The position numbers and the translations under genes were made by a program. Below, in pieces: positions 63,072-64,000 of a stretch of DNA of 64,000 nucleotides; position 1 is the first letter of the stretch; the number at the start of each line of letters is the position of its first letter. This DNA is from Streptomyces sp. DT2A-34 (GTDB taxonomy: Bacteria > Actinomycetota > Actinomycetes > Streptomycetales > Streptomycetaceae): positions 4,506,001 to 4,570,000 of the forward strand of contig NZ_JASTWJ010000001.1 of the NCBI RefSeq assembly GCF_030499515.1. Direction: 5' to 3'. The notes under the pieces were generated by a model that made no database searches, was not told the origin of the DNA, and was given only the letters and a program-made list of their open reading frames with translations.

Positions 63072-64000
63072 ATGGGGGCATCAGCATCCGGTGCAGGTCA
63101 GGACGCCGACGAGGAGGCGCGGCGGCGGCTGAACGCGTACACGTACCTCAGCGCGCCCGAACGGCTGGAGCACGTCGCGATCATGCGGGTCTTCTGCGGA
63201 ACGCTGCTGGCGGATCTCGCCGTCCCGGACATCATGGCGAAATTGCGCCAGACCGGCGCTTCCGCCGCAGGACTCGACGCCGACACCCTCACGGTCCGAC
63301 TGGAACAGCTGGTCCAGTGGGGAAACCTGCTCCGCAGCAGCCACACGGTGAACGCGTCCAGCATCAGTGAGTACCAGCGATCCCGCTCGCGCTACCAGCT
63401 GTCGAAACTGGGCGAACGTATCCAGCGGGACGCCGACGGAGTCCTGGCCGAGGCCGACGCCGCCCGCGAGGTGAGCAACGAACTGCTGGCACTGGTCGAG
63501 CGCGGACTACGGGAGCTGGCCGACCTCGTGACCGCGCCGGGCGGCGTCGAGCCGCAGGACGGACTGGAGCGGATCAGCACGCTGTTCGTGCAGTTCACCG
63601 AGTTCGCGGACTCCATACGCGACTTCTATGCCTATCTCGGCCAGGTGCTGTCCCGCTACGACCTGGACAGCGCCGAGTACCAGGGCTTCAAGGAGCTGCT
63701 CCTGGACTACGTCGAGGCAATCACGGAGGACGTGGCGTTCCGCGCGCCCCGGATCTCGGCGGCGTTGGACACCCTGTGGACGCACATCCCGGCTCTGCTG
63801 GACCGGCTGGACTCTCATGCCCAGGGGCTCACCGGGCTCTCGGCGCAGGCGCAGGGCGAAAGCCGCCCAGACGTCCGGATCCAGCGCAGCCGCGGCCGCG
63901 AATTCGCGGACTGGGAGGGCCTGCGCGGCTGGTTCAGCAACACCGACGGCCAAGGCAGCCAGGTCGACCAGCTACGCGATGCCACCCTGCGCGCGTTGCA
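63072..64000 (+). CDS. DUF2397 (TIGR02677) protein, first Wadjet-type gene, cut by window end
   Basis: ATG at 63072; 309 codons are visible and the frame runs off the window. The sequence RRLNAYTYLSAPERLEHVAI, then ISEYQRSRSRYQLSKLGERI, and SRGREFADWEGLRGWF fit the DUF2397/TIGR02677 family, the first gene of the four-gene DUF2397-DUF2398-DUF2399-SMC cassette described as a Wadjet variant that restricts plasmids. The remaining genes should follow outside the window. Assignment is from family features recalled, not searched. Confidence 0.82.
   Translation, partial: MGASASGAGQDADEEARRRLNAYTYLSAPERLEHVAIMRVFCGTLLADLAVPDIMAKLRQTGASAAGLDADTLTVRLEQLVQWGNLLRSSHTVNASSISEYQRSRSRYQLSKLGERIQRDADGVLAEADAAREVSNELLALVERGLRELADLVTAPGGVEPQDGLERISTLFVQFTEFADSIRDFYAYLGQVLSRYDLDSAEYQGFKELLLDYVEAITEDVAFRAPRISAALDTLWTHIPALLDRLDSHAQGLTGLSAQAQGESRPDVRIQRSRGREFADWEGLRGWFSNTDGQGSQVDQLRDATLRAL

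Noticed and set aside
1..64000. CRISPR array
   Set aside because: No run of regularly spaced 25-40 bp repeats with unique spacers was seen; the only short tandem arrays are at 8507-8574 and 10209-10272.

Overview
The window is high-GC actinobacterial DNA with frequent GTG/TTG starts. It carries a Streptomyces core-genome marker, wblA, between two ArsA-type ATPases and a class A penicillin-binding protein, so the host is almost certainly a Streptomyces or close relative. No database search was possible; all calls come from reading the sequence.

Layout: (1) 1-2.6 kb is the end of an accessory element (DUF2637 transfer-type protein, XRE regulator, small ATGA-coupled genes). (2) 2.8-11.2 kb is core chromosome: two ArsA ATPases, wblA, PBP, YqeY, metallophosphoesterase, a membrane protein and tRNA-Pro(CGG). 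(3) 11.2 to about 25 kb is an integrated mobilizable element in the tRNA-Pro 3' end: arm-type att repeats, a DUF1883-TIR protein, a tyrosine integrase with an embedded LacI-type HTH, excisionase, Rep, DnaC-like ATPase, Spd-like membrane protein, MobC and relaxase. (4) 25.9-35.1 kb is a compact cluster with overlapping genes: archaeal-type SAM synthetase, two APH-fold kinases, histidine phosphatase, a second-type seryl-tRNA synthetase, glycosyltransferase, an AlaRS-core-like protein, an XRE regulator and a Nudix hydrolase. (5) 35.8-64 kb is a defence island: a GmrSD-type nuclease fused to an alkyltransferase-like domain, a RelE-like/UvrD helicase, a class 1 DISARM locus (drmD-drmMI-drmA-drmB-drmC), a Ser/Thr kinase, a DUF5615/DUF433 toxin-antitoxin pair and the first gene of a DUF2397-type Wadjet operon cut by the window end.

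The main discovery is inside DISARM. Between drmMI and drmA lie a tyrosine recombinase and a promoterless, oppositely oriented second copy of the 3' third of drmMI. The intact gene and the silent copy share a perfect 240-bp inverted repeat, codon-exact in drmMI (residues 1117-1196). They then diverge into two homologous but clearly different specificity domains and end tail to tail in one palindrome that encodes the last residues of both. Inversion of the roughly 1.95-kb segment would swap the DNA-recognition domain of the DISARM methyltransferase. This reads as a phase-variable, specificity-switching DISARM, analogous to invertible hsdS or BREX pglX, and I know of no described example.
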